64,000 bases of DNA, from the NCBI GenBank assembly GCA_024516035.1, contig CM044967.1, positions 19,504,810 to 19,568,809 of the forward strand. The letters are read 5' to 3'. How positions within the stretch are numbered: the stretch's first letter is position 1; each line of letters opens with the position of its first letter. The position numbers were made by a program, and so were the translations under genes. Below are positions 10,310-20,570 of this stretch, piece by piece. This DNA is from Bactericera cockerelli (lineage: Eukaryota > Arthropoda > Insecta > Hemiptera > Triozidae). The notes under the pieces were generated by a model, which made no database searches, was not told where the DNA came from, and saw only the letters and a list, made by a program, of their open reading frames with translations.

Positions 10310-13300
10310 ACAATGCGGAAGACTTGGATGTGCGGCTTGAGTACAGGAAGGGACTGCCCCACATCACCGTACCTTTGCCTTCCCGAAAAGAGAAATGCTG
10401 TTTCATATTGAGGCCCATTACTCAGACTGTAGGTGACTTCTTATTAATGCTCAAAAATGAAGATAAAGGGATTGACAGGGTGGTTATCAAAACAAAAGGT
10501 AAGTTCATAGCTGACTGTTTTTTTATTATTATTATAATTATTTTTTACATTTTATTTATTCATTAACAATTTTGGATTTTTACAAAGGTTCTTTTCCTAA
10601 GCTAATGATAAAAGCTGTAACAGGGAGTAGACCAGCAATCTGGCTGGGGGACTATAAACAGGGAGTAGACCAGCAGTCTGGCTGGGGGACTATAAACAGG
10701 GAGTAGACCAGCAGTCTGGCTGGGGGACTATAAACAGGGAGTAGACCAGCAGTCTGGCTGGGGACTATAAACAGGGAGTAGACAAGTAGTCTGGCTGGGG
10801 GACTGTAACAGGGAGTGGATCAGCAGTCTGGCTGGGGGACTATAAAAAGAGAGTAGACCAGCATTGGCTTGGTTCTGGGGGCCCTCGTCAATTATTAGCC
10901 TCCTTGTGAAGACAGGGGTAGAAGTGCTGAGTCATTCCTCCACTTACTGGCTACCATTGTTCATGATGACGCCACCCTATGATGATGATTTTATTTATTA
11001 CAATACAGGTAAATAGACATGTCCATCACCCAATAAAATTATAACTCCGTGGTCACATACTCAAAAATAAATCACGAAAAAAATCCAAGCGCTGGGTGGG
11101 ATTTGAAACACAGATCACGGATCCACACGCCAGATTGCTTACATTACAAGTCTAGCACCACGCTGTAACCACATAAACCACATCTACTACCAATGCTTGG
11201 AAGTTGATTTGGTTTTTGGTGTTCATAGGACTAAAGAGATAGCAGTTGTTCTGATGCCATTATTATGTAGTCAAAGTCTCAAATATGTGAGGGAAAATTC
11301 ATAAAATGGGTAGGACCCAATTCCTAGCGTTTTGACCACTTGTCCTATGTAATGTCTAGTTGTAGGTACATAATCCTATGTAATGTCTAGTTGTAAGTAC
11401 ATAATTGTAACGTAATGAACCTTGTTGAATAACCCGCCAGCAACATGGATTCCTGTCTTCAAATTTGGTATCAACTAACCTACTTTAAACTTTATCTCAC
11501 TGAATCTTTCTGGTTCTGTTGCTGATGCATTTACCTGTATTGATCCTACCAAAACCGTACCCATGTTGCATGATTATCAAATTTAATAAGTAATACTGGA
11601 ATTTTAATTTTGTATTTTATCGACGTTAAATTATCGTATGTATCATAATTATGGTATCACGTTAATCATGTATAATGGAATTTGCTTGTAAATAAATGAA
11701 CCGGTACACCCGGTATTATTAGTATTAATATTTGGGAGGTAGTCAAATATTTGGAAGTTTGAAGGCCTTTTCACAAGTGATGAGAGATACTTCAGGAGGA
11801 TCAAACACCTCGGACAAAAAACTGTGCACTGGTAATCCAGGTAGTGTAGGGATCTGCTGGTTCGAATCCCCCCTAGTGCATGAATTTTTCCTCATTAATT
11901 TGAGTTTGTGACCACATAATAGTAGGACTCGGAGGGTTAGGTGGTAGAAAATGTTTTAAGCATTAACCTCGCCTGGTGGTTACCTTCCACTAAAGAGTGT
12001 TATTATTATACAAAAAAGAGACAGCGCGGTAGAGTGTAAGGTTACGGAGAATATTCTAATAGGTACCTAATAGACAGACACTAATTTATACTGACCGATG
12101 TGGACTAAAGAGACCCTTTATTCCAGGAGTTACAACATCTAGTACAACTTCTCACTTTTATTTTTATACTGTGATATACTGTGTTGATTCTGGGGGCCCT
12201 TGTCAATTATCAGCCTCCTTGTAAAGACAGTGGTAGAAGTGCTGAGTCATTAGTCCAATGTCTGACTATCATCGTTCACGATGAGGCCACCCTATAATGA
12301 TGATGCATGATGATATACTGATAAATGAAAATCGATTTTATTTATTTAAGATTGCTTTTATGTTACAGATAAAATCAAAATCGCGGGTTCAAATACAATC
12401 CAGTCACTCCTGGACGATGATTTTATCATAGTACTGAACGATGTAGCGTTTCCAGTGAAAGCTCCCATCGAGAAGAAAATATTCAAGGACGACTTGGAAA
12501 AGTTGTCCGAAGTGAGATATATTGTTAGTCATTTGTACGAAGCACTCAACATTGGGGAGCACCATGTACAACAGGAGAAAGAAATTAAGTCACAAATAGA
12601 AAATGTAAAGATCAAATTGGAACCTTTAGAACGAGTAAGTATTTCTTATCTGACCTGGTTGCAGGGTTTTCAGTGGAAACCTTACAATTAACATTGCGAC
12701 CTAATTAGGTCTATTGTGGAAATTCTATTTGGTTTTAACGTTCTGATTTGATATAGGTAGTCAGGACGGGGGTTTTACCCTCCATTCGCTGGGAGTGTAC
12801 CCTTACCCAGTCTACCCGAAATTGCCAGCCTCACGTGTTCGGAGGGAACAGTATTTTCTGTCAGAAAATTCTGCCCCGACCGGGAGTCGAACTCAGGATC
12901 TCTGGACTACGGGTAGTATTCATAACCGTTACGCCACGGAGGCTGGCTTTGAGATAGAATCAGGACGGGGGTTAGGACAAGTAAGTAGGAAATTTTCATT
13001 TCTATGCAATAATAATGCATAATGAATACTTAATTAGGGCCGAATTATAAAACAGGTTACATACAACTAAGATAAGTCAGACCGTTCCACAAGTTAAAGT
13101 TTTAAACAGAAGTCACCGTGGTCGAGTGAGTTAGCGCGCTGGGCATTGCAGGCACAGTAACTTGGGTTCGATCCCCAGCGGGGCAGGTTTTTTTCTGCTC
13201 TGTACTTGGGTATTCGGGGTCCACTCATACCTCGTGAGGAAAAATGAGTAGCTGCTTTAATGTTAGCAGCGACCAGTGGCGGAATTATAGACAAAAATAA

Positions 13301-14503
13301 GATATTGGTATATTAAAGATATGGAAAAGTCCTGTAATTCTGCGCTACCCACTAAAATTGTGATATAATAACACAAAGAAACACATTATTATTATTATAA
13401 GTTTTAAACGTAGAAAAAATGGAAGGGATTTTGGTTTTCATGCCCTGATATGAGTTGTTCAGGTTCAGATTTTGTCAAACAGGGCAAACAGGTCTTATGT
13501 ATTTCATGGACACTGAGCTAGCGGGACAGACAATAACTTTTAATTCTTCACATGTTTCCACTCTTTTCAGCAAAAATATGCCTTAGAACTGAACTCAAGT
13601 AGGCATACCAACATTCTGAAATGGGTTGGACTGAGCTTGATGTCGGTGCAGTTTGGAATCCTAGCAAGACTAACGTGGTGGGAATACTCCTGGGACATCA
13701 TGGAGCCTGTCACGTATTTCGTGACCTACGGGACAGCCATGCTGACCTATGCGTACTACGTCCTTACTAAGCAGGTGAGTAAACTTTATTTATTGGTATT
13801 ATTATTTTTTTTTTTTTTTTGCCAATTCAAACTTTAAATTAGATCAAGTTTTATTTACATCAAGAATATACATACAAGGAATATGTACGATAACAGAAAC
13901 AAAACTTGATCAAGGGTAGTGCTCAACGGCATTCTCATTGTTGTTGTTGTTGTAACCAGCTAGGCTACAGCTGGGGAGTGTGATGGTCTCCAGCCCAAAT
14001 TAAGTGGAAAAGTTGGCTCGTATTGAACGACATATATTATTTCATGTGCGATCAACCATCATGAGAACTTGGGCTATTTCTTTTCAAGACATTAAACCTT
14101 TGGAAAACTGCAAGCTAGTCTGGCTTGTTAGGGTGGGCTAGTACGTTATCTGTTTAATCACTATTTTTTTTTTTTCTCAAATAACTGTTTGATCATTTAA
14201 TTTCAGGAATACAACTTACCCGATGTTCGCGACCGACAATATCTTCTCCATCTACACAAGCGAGCCAAAAAAGTTGGATTTCCTCTCGACCAATACAACT
14301 GTTTGAAAAATGAGTGCGGGAAACTTGAAACCGATCTGGCGAGGTTGCGAGATCCTTTGATTCCGCCTTACAGAGGTTATGAGTTCCAAGCCTTGACGGA
14401 TGTATCCTACCAACAGTCAAGTTCCTCGATGGACGAATTCAAACACAGAGTCAAGATGATTTTATCAAAACTATCTCATGGTGCTACTAAACATAGTTCT
14501 TAA
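10310..14503 (+). CDS. MCU: Mitochondrial calcium uniporter, pore subunit (C-terminal four exons)
   Basis: MCU forms the Ca2+-selective pore of the inner mitochondrial membrane. Four exons splice in one frame with GT-AG borders: 10310-10498, 12369-12634, 13571-13774 and 14207-14503, giving 317 residues and a TAA stop. The first exons encode the matrix N-terminal domain ('[15 protein letters not shown]', 'VGDFLLML'), then coiled coil ('[19 protein letters not shown]'). Exon three holds TM1 ('[17 protein letters not shown]'), the selectivity-filter signature [10 protein letters not shown], whose Asp and Glu are both present, and TM2. Exon four is the second matrix helix region. The first visible exon begins in mid-codon (phase 1). 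The mitochondrial targeting sequence therefore lies in one or more upstream exons that I could not find between 4.0 and 10.3 kb. The family is usually about 330-350 residues, so roughly 20-50 residues or more are missing. Introns are filled with SINE-B, C and D and a 38-bp tandem array. Confidence 0.93.
10618..10870 (+). repeat. 38-bp tandem array, about 6.5 units, in an MCU intron
   Basis: The unit contains 'acagggagtagaccagcagt' and 'ctggctgggggactataa'. Starts at 10621, 10659 and 10697 are exactly 38 bp apart; later units vary by one or two bases. Reverse-orientation units occur at 18700-18795 and 19013-19097, and single motifs at 7985-8040 and 35450-35480. Confidence 0.85.
10873..10995 (+). 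repeat. 115-bp 'gggggccctcgtcaattatt' module
   Basis: It follows the 38-bp array directly: 'ctccttgtgaagacaggggt', 'agaagtgctgagtcattcct' and 'gatgacgccaccctatgatg'. Copies occur at 12183-12312 (plus), 18570-18695 and 37905-38005 (minus). In two of the four copies it abuts 38-bp units in the same relative order, so array and module may be one composite element. Confidence 0.7.
11035..11345 (-). repeat. Two degenerate SINE-B copies
   Basis: 11035-11190 reads in reverse as a diverged SINE-B ('ccgtggtcacatactcaaaa', 'gctgggtgggatttgaaac', 'ctgtaaccacataaaccaca'). 11255-11345 is a second, shorter one ('ccattattatgtagtcaaag', 'gcgttttgaccacttg'). Confidence 0.5.
11828..12010 (+). repeat. SINE-B, tRNA-derived
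   Basis: 'actggtaatccaggtagtgt' and 'ctgctggttcgaatcccccc' form the 3' part of the tRNA-like head. The tail has 'gactcggagggttaggtggt', 'gcattaacctcgcctggtgg' and 'ttccactaaagagtgttatt', ending in a TTA repeat. Confidence 0.75.
12183..12312 (+). repeat. 115-bp module, second copy in MCU intron
   Basis: It matches 10873-10995: 'gggggcccttgtcaattatc', 'ctccttgtaaagacagtggt' and 'gatgaggccaccctataatg'. No 38-bp units precede it. A family-H motif ('tctagtacaacttctcactt') lies at 12137-12160. Confidence 0.7.
12640..12945 (-). repeat. SINE-C, minus orientation
   Basis: Reverse complement of the copy at 9187-9507: tail, then 'ggggttttaccctccattcg', then 'gccagcctcacgtgttcgga', and the tRNA head at 12870-12945 ('cgggagtcgaactcagga', 'cgttacgccacggaggctgg'). 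It begins within a few bases of the MCU exon-2 donor at 12634. In inverted orientation to the copy 3 kb upstream. Confidence 0.78.
13109..13385 (+). repeat. SINE-D, tRNA-derived
   Basis: The head 'gtcaccgtggtcgagtgagt' and 'tgggttcgatccccagcggg' has clear A and B boxes. The body has 'ggggtccactcatacctcgt', 'gcagcgaccagtggcggaat' and 'atggaaaagtcctgtaattc'. It ends in an ATT repeat and is nearly identical in layout to 54750-55018. Confidence 0.8.
13940..14155. repeat. Family-Q dispersed repeat
   Basis: 'gtaaccagctaggctacagc', 'gtgtgatggtctccagccca' and 'gatcaaccatcatgagaact' recur in inverted orientation at 8050-8310 and in part at 35990-36110 and 59285-59350. Class unknown; no coding content. 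It lies in the last MCU intron. Confidence 0.55.
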
Positions 14504-14746
14504 TTCAACAAAATTTTCACTTTTTCATTTCAAATTTCGCATACCCGATGTCTTTATTGTTTGTTACGGAAGCTTAAAAAAAAATTGATTTGTTATTTTC
14601 TTCTTTTACAATTTTGTGACTGATAAAACTAAAATGATGTGTGTGAGCGTGATTGGTGTTTTTTTAACTTGTCCTAATGAAGGGAGTTCTGTTGCGTGCC
14701 CGTGTGTAAAAATGGGTCCAAAAACATTAGCCAGTAACTGTGGGCA

Positions 14747-14888
14747 CCGACCTTAGTAGCTCGATCGATAAGGCTGCGGACTAGTCACCTAAGGTTGGCG
14801 GTTTGAGTCCCAAGTACGGCAAATATTCAGTAAAGCGAGTTAAATCTATTGTGATATCACTATTGTGATTAACACAAATATGATAACA
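14747..14888 (+). repeat. SINE-A, diverged
   Basis: 'accgaccttagtagctcgat', 'ggttggcggtttgagtccca' and the tail 'gcgagttaaatctattgtga' ending 'cacaaatatgataac'. Lies about 240 bp after the MCU stop codon. Confidence 0.7.
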
Positions 14889-15299
14889 GAGTGGGCCAAA
14901 AATAACAACTACTGATAATAAAATGAATACAAAACAGAAAGGCAACCGCCAGCGACCGAAGGTTGATAAAATTTATTTATAACCTTACATAAATACTAAG
15001 GATGATAATTTAATAATAATTTTACACCATATCCTAGGACAACTTGTGATTACTATGGAATAGGTAAATATTTTATTGAACAATAGTATATTCTATAGTT
15101 TCTAAGATTTGATTTTTCGAAAGATTTCGATGGCTTGTAGAGTGACGTAAAGTAATATAAAAGGTCAGATTCTAGTCTTTCATTAAAAATAATCGGATTT
15201 TTTTTTATCGTAATAGATTTTTCAAGCAGACAAAATACACACAATTTCTACTATAAGACAAAATTTATATAAAATAAACTAGGTATACCTGTAAACCAA

Positions 15300-15470
15300 G
15301 CATTATTGGTAGTGGATGTGGTCACGGCGCTAGACTTGTAATGTAAACAATCCAGGACAAGTAGCACTAATCTGTAGATCGGATTCCACCCAAAATGCTG
15401 GATTTTTCTTCTTATTTGAGTATGCGCCCACATATGTATTATAATGTTATTGGTAGATGGGCATGGTTCC
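15300..15470 (+). repeat. Degenerate SINE-B-like copy
   Basis: 'gtggtcacggcgctagactt', 'gatcggattccacccaaaat' and 'gcgcccacatatgtattata' parallel the diverged minus copy at 11035-11190. Confidence 0.4.
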
Positions 15471-15479
15471 TACCTGTAT

Positions 15480-16050
15480 TGTACGACAAATCACTAAAAT
15501 ATAAATAAATTAAAAATGAAAACTGAGAACTGTTGGTTTTCTGATGGCTTTCTCCGCGAAACAATTTCACCCGATGTGCAATTTTTTCGCTTGATTTGTT
15601 TAGACTGCAGCACTGCACATTAAAATGCACCTAATTCCGGAATGTCCTTATCGGAATCACCTAGGTAAAATTTAAATAGTTGAATCAAATATTTTTTAGA
15701 ATAGATAGGTATTGAAAAATGTTTACCAAATTTTATCGCAATTTTTAATACTACTTGTATCACGTTTGTTTCGTTGTCTTACCATGGTTAAACCAACCTG
15801 TAAATGTAAAATATATTATTAAAAATGCATTTTGCCATTGCTTTATTTTTTACAGAGCTTATTTATTTATTTATCCTTCACTTATGTAATATAAAATGTG
15901 TTTCTCAATAAGATATACAATCTTTTACTTAAGTTAGCTAGGTATATACATTATTCATAATACTCGTAAATTATAGGTCTAAAAAAACTCTTTCACTTAA
16001 TTCTTATGGACCCTTCAAAGATCAAGATAATATCAAAAATATAAATCACG
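15480..16050. other. Intergenic AT-rich DNA; nothing seen
   Basis: No repeat family or reading frame that I can support. It contains short poly-AT tracts only. Confidence 0.4.
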
Positions 16051-16059
16051 TAAATAGTA

Positions 16060-16335
16060 GGACATGAAAATTTTCTCCAAATCTTCATGAACTGGGAGGG
16101 TTGTATCATTTTTTTTAAAGATGAGTGTTTCACAGCTTTTTTTAAATTTCGTAGCTATGAAACAGTAACTAAAATAGACGCTTGTGGTCTGGGATTGTAG
16201 CTTACCCATCCCGTAGTATGCCTCCCTTCTGATGGGCGAGAAGTGACACAATACTTTTCATTTAGGTGCTTGGGTCAACACGAGCGTACCGGAAGGTATC
16301 CCTTACAAACGGAAGGTATTTCCCTTACAAATATA
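16060..16335 (-). repeat. SINE-E, 5' truncated
   Basis: Reverse of the SINE-E body: 'gtagctatgaaacagtaact', 'cttgtggtctgggattgtag', 'tgatgggcgagaagtgacac' and 'taccggaaggtatcccttac'. The last motif is duplicated at 16292-16325. The tRNA head is missing. Confidence 0.65.
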
Positions 16336-16352
16336 GAAGCTGCACTCTAAAG

Positions 16353-16530
16353 AAGTCACCGTGCCCCAGTATGTTACATATTCTTCTTGTACACTCGTGA
16401 TCCGGGTTTGAGTCTCGTGGATCAGACATTCCTGGCTCTGTAATCCATATGGGGTCCACTCAGACATCGTACCAAAAAATTGGTACTGCTTTCTGTGACC
16501 AAGTCGGATTATGGCAACACAAAGGATAGA
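16353..16530 (+). repeat. SINE-D, diverged and partial
   Basis: 'gaagtcaccgtgccccagta', 'gatccgggtttgagtctcgt' and 'ggggtccactcagacatcgt' follow the SINE-D order with many changes. Confidence 0.5.
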
Positions 16531-16597
16531 AACAATGCAACTCTAGATGAATAAACCAAAGTTGGACCTTTTACAATTTAAATGAGAAATTAAAAAA

Positions 16598-16712
16598 ACG
16601 TTTTTGTCATACCTCTGTGGCGCTAAGTCTCGGATTTGTACTGTCTAAGAAGGGAAAACTGATGCTAAGCAACGACTTAAGTTCTCGATTTGTCTATTAG
16701 TTTCGTTCTAAA
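16598..16712. mobile_element. MITE family L, degraded
   Basis: 'cctctgtggcgctaagtctc', 'aagcaacgacttaagttctc' and 'tttgtctattagtttcgttc' match the interior and right end of the copies at 31081-31211 and 60566-60697. The left terminal repeat is eroded. Confidence 0.55.
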
Positions 16713-16912
16713 TCTGTATGGGTATTTTTAACGCTCCGCGATTTACGTATTTAAATCAAAATAGATGCGACTCCGTGTATTAATAAAAAAAAATCAAAGG
16801 ACCGATGATGCTCGACAGTCATTCAGTTTAGGTTTCGTGAATTATTCTTCGAATTAAAAAGACGGATTTTACTTCCACTCACTGGAAATCGCACGTGCTA
16901 CACACTTATAAT

Positions 16913-17010
16913 CATCACCCAGCCTGGATTTGGCCAGAAATACCAACCTCACGTGTTCTCATGGAAGTAGACAGAATTTTTTCCTATAGAAAATTCTGAA
17001 AGATTGGTTG
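16913..17010 (-). repeat. SINE-C/F body fragment
   Basis: 'tcacccagcctggatttggc', 'ataccaacctcacgtgttct' and 'agaattttttcctatagaaa' correspond in reverse to the SINE-C body junction with its head. Confidence 0.5.
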
Positions 17011-18560
17011 AATCAAATCAATCAGCCTCTAGACAACGCACAATGTTTGCTTTCACATATATTATTATCAGTTGATAGTTTCAAGTTTGAGATTTGTATA
17101 ACTACGTAATTTAAACAATGAAATAGCCACTTCTCATGATTCAGTTACTGCTAATCATCATTGACGCTACTGAACCAAAACGAAGCTGGGAACTTATTTA
17201 GGACATACAAATACGTGACAAAGAGTTCACAAAAAAATTATTAATCAGAATAAATATTTACATTCGATGATAGAATTCTAGGAACTCGGACAAGGACAAG
17301 ATTATATTGATTTTATTGTGATGTTCCAAGAAGTGGTGAACATGATATAAACATAAACTCATATTCAGCATTAAAAAAAAGGATCAGATATTCAGAATGG
17401 CGCAAAGGAAGATGTCTAAACAAGGCGCGATTTCATTATTAATAATTAGGTATAATTATTTTTATGATTAAAAATGGTATAAACGTATTTAAAAATACCC
17501 TTTGGACTTGAAAATGTCCCACAAGTTTGGCTTTCGTTTTATTGCCCCAATGAAAACCTAAAATTCAAGTAGGGTCTAAGATAGTATGGGTCCAAAACTC
17601 CTCTGCTCTCCAATTTTAAAATACCTAAATACCTTAATGATTTGAGTAGAACGAAATTTCAAGTACAGAGAAGAGCACTACGGAATTTGTATCGGTATTA
17701 GGGTTTTTGAAATAAATTAAACCCTAAAAATTAAATCGATAAATTTGAATTTTCGTACTGTTCGATAGATCGAAGCGGGAAAAATCGATAATCTATCAAC
17801 AAGTATTGTGTACTGTCTATTAAAATGCAAATTTTTCAATTTGAAAATTAAAATGTTTAAAATCAAGTGTTATCTGTAACAACCAATAAGTTTAAATCAC
17901 TGTGTCTTCTCTGCTACTCAGAACTATCAGAAATCTAGCAGCTACCAAATTTTCAATCAACCTTTCAAATAAAAGACTAAAGTATCAAACTATCTTAGAA
18001 TTATTTTCAAACACTGCCCATCTAAAGATCCATAAACAATCTACAAAAAGAATATAGAATGTCTGTTCCTCTGAAAGAACTCCGTGAATCTAGGTAAGTA
18101 TTAACTTTGAAGTCAGTAGTTTATTCACTTGTCTATACTTGATAGCACCTAGCTTTTACTATTCCAGTACTACACAAGTGATTCCTAGACCAGAAAAAGT
18201 TTCTGGAGTTGACCCACCCTGTGATAACAAATTATTAAAACCATTTGTTTACATTTGTTATCACAGGCGAAACCATGCATCTGTGTTGGGTACCAGCCAA
18301 ATTATAGCCAATAGAGAGTGTCAGCCACCATGACTTCTGGCCATTATCCAGCTTTGGTCCTGTGTGTCAAAAGTGTAGATGTGGTGTCCCCAAAATGATG
18401 GTAGTCAGAAGTTAATAATTAATCAATTCAAATTTCTACCACTGATATTGTTGAGGCTGATATTGATTAGGGCCAAAATAAAGATTTCATTATAAGTTAG
18501 CATGTTGTTTTCATCTGTATACCACCTTTACAAGGGACAGTTAGACAGCAAAGCCAGTAC
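17011..18560. other. Intergenic; no feature supported
   Basis: AT-rich, with no convincing coding frame or repeat family. A small inverted repeat spans 'ttatcacaggcgaaac' (18258) and 'accctgtgataacaaatt' (18217), a possible short hairpin. Confidence 0.4.
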
Positions 18561-18569
18561 AAATATCAT

Positions 18570-18800
18570 CATAGTGTGGCGTCATCGTGAACAATGGTAG
18601 CCAGACATTGGAGGAATGACTCAGCACTTGTACCACAGACCACTGTCTTTACAAGGAGGCTAATAATTGACAGGGGCCCCCAGAACCAAGCCAATGCTGG
18701 TCTACTCCCTGTTTATAGTCCCCCAGCCAGACTGCTGGTCTCCTCCCTGTTTAAAGTCCCCCAGCCAGACTGCTGGTCTACTCTCTGTTTATAGTCCCTA
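18570..18800 (-). repeat. 115-bp module plus 38-bp units, minus orientation
   Basis: 18570-18695 is the reverse of the module at 10873-10995, including 'ggggcccccagaaccaagcc'. It runs directly into about three reverse 38-bp units ('atagtcccccagccagactg'). The order array-then-module is the same as at 10618-10995, read on the other strand. Confidence 0.75.
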
Positions 18801-19012
18801 TTGATCTGTTCAATCAGATGCCTCATACATTGAAGGAAAACCTCCATTTGCTATTTGTCGAATACCGGTCACAGAGATCTGGATTACCTTATTAGTTTTA
18901 GTGTTTCGTATATATTAAACCTAGTATTAGATTTAATTAAGTTAAGTTAATTTTAAGTTAGGGAAATTTTATGTATGAATGGGTATTTCCCGTACACAAT
19001 TAAAAAAAAAAA

Positions 19013-19097
19013 TCCCCCAGCCAGACTGCTGGTCTCCTCCCTGTTTATAGTCTCCCAGCTAGACTGCTGGTCTACTCCCTGTTTAAAGTCCCCAAAT
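19013..19097 (-). repeat. Two further 38-bp units, minus orientation
   Basis: 'cccccagccagactgctggt' and 'ctactccctgtttaaagtcc'. They are separated from the previous units by about 210 bp of unrelated AT-rich sequence. Confidence 0.65.
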
Positions 19098-19839
19098 ATG
19101 AAGAACATTAACTTGGTTTTTAAGCATGCTTTAACACTATCAGGGCTATGGCCATGGAAATTCCAGTCTCAAAATATGTACAAATTTACAGTATCCTGTT
19201 TATTTTGTTGGTACAGAACTCTTGTAGCACTATAACTCTTGCAATTTTAGCCATTATCACGAGTCATACAGAAATAATAACAGGTCATGATATAGAAAAA
19301 TACTGAATATTCAAAATTCAAATAGTCTCTTACAGTATACAATAAATGGCCAATGGTGTGAGCATTGTTTTTGCAAATGGTAAACTAAAAGCATTAGAAC
19401 AGATATCTTAAAATTGAAATCAATTGATTTTTTGGAAGGATATTTTTACATTGAAAGTGAAAGACTCTATTTTGTATAACAAAATAGAGTCCTTGCTGAT
19501 TAATTTAATTATACAATATTGATTTTATGGCTTATTTTATTTCTAGGTATCATGTGCAATATTGACATGGAATGAAATAAATAGAAACACTGGTAAAAGG
19601 TTACCTGAATTTCACATCAATACTGTTGTGGAAGAACCAAAATGTGATCAAGACTAAAGTGTTTGCAATGATGACAGAAAGTGTAATAATAATAAATTTA
19701 CTCACTATGTACTCATAGTCAATGAAGAGAAGAGAATGTTGATATAAAAATATGACCCATGAAGAAGAGAAAAATGACCAAACTGTTGTTGATGAACAGG
19801 AGAAAATATGAAAAAAGAACTTTATGAAAAACAAATGCT

Positions 19840-19931
19840 CCCACCAAGTTCCTTCTCACACAACACTGCCAAAAAAGTGAGAATCCAGAGAAGTGTTTCT
19901 TGGTAAAGGAAATCTGAAACTCTCTTGAAGG
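19840..19931 (+). other. Possible noncoding 5' exon of Nrk (donor only)
   Basis: The sequence 'ctctcttgaaggtgagtt' at about 19921-19938 is a near-consensus 5' splice site on the plus strand, 620 bp upstream of the Nrk acceptor at 20554. The exon's left border is a guess. Other donors in the interval are possible. Confidence 0.22.
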
Positions 19932-20570
19932 TGAGTTAGAATAGAATTGAATAGAATATACCTTGTTTATACTGCCAAGGTAAGACTGAAAAGTCCCTTT
20001 ATTCCAGCAGTCGAACAGGTCTTATATATTTTATATGATAAATATTTTACAATTTAATATAGAAAAAAACCATGTTTATAAAAACAAGAGTTATCATTTT
20101 TTTTCTCTTCATTTTGGTAATTGTTTGAAAAGTTTGTTCCCTGGAATTTATATAGACATTTACCATCTAACTTAATTCAAATTAAATGCTAATATCACAT
20201 TAATTTTTTTAATAAACAGAGTTAGAAAAAAATTACAAGAAAATAAGTAAAAAGATAAGAAATTGGCAACAATTATTAATAGTTTGTCTCCTTTATACTT
20301 CCATATTTTCCTGAGGACTTCCTTTTTACATTATTTATTTGTTTTACCTTTCATTAGGTACCAAAATTCATTAGTTACCTCCAGCTGTAGCCAAGCTGGC
20401 TACAACAACAACCAAAATTTTGTTTCAGTTTACAAAACAAATATGTACACATGTTTTGTGAACTAAGAACATGTCTTAGTTCATAAAACACATCACACAT
20501 TCACTATGAAAATTTGGGCAAAACCACTAAGTTTTATTATTTTCCTGTTTTCAGAGATATCAGCAGTATC

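Noticed and set aside
20514..20570. N-terminal extension of Nrk from position 20514
   Set aside because: The first codon there is TTG, not ATG, and a strong splice acceptor ends at 20554 within the extension. The ATG at 20571 begins a signal peptide.
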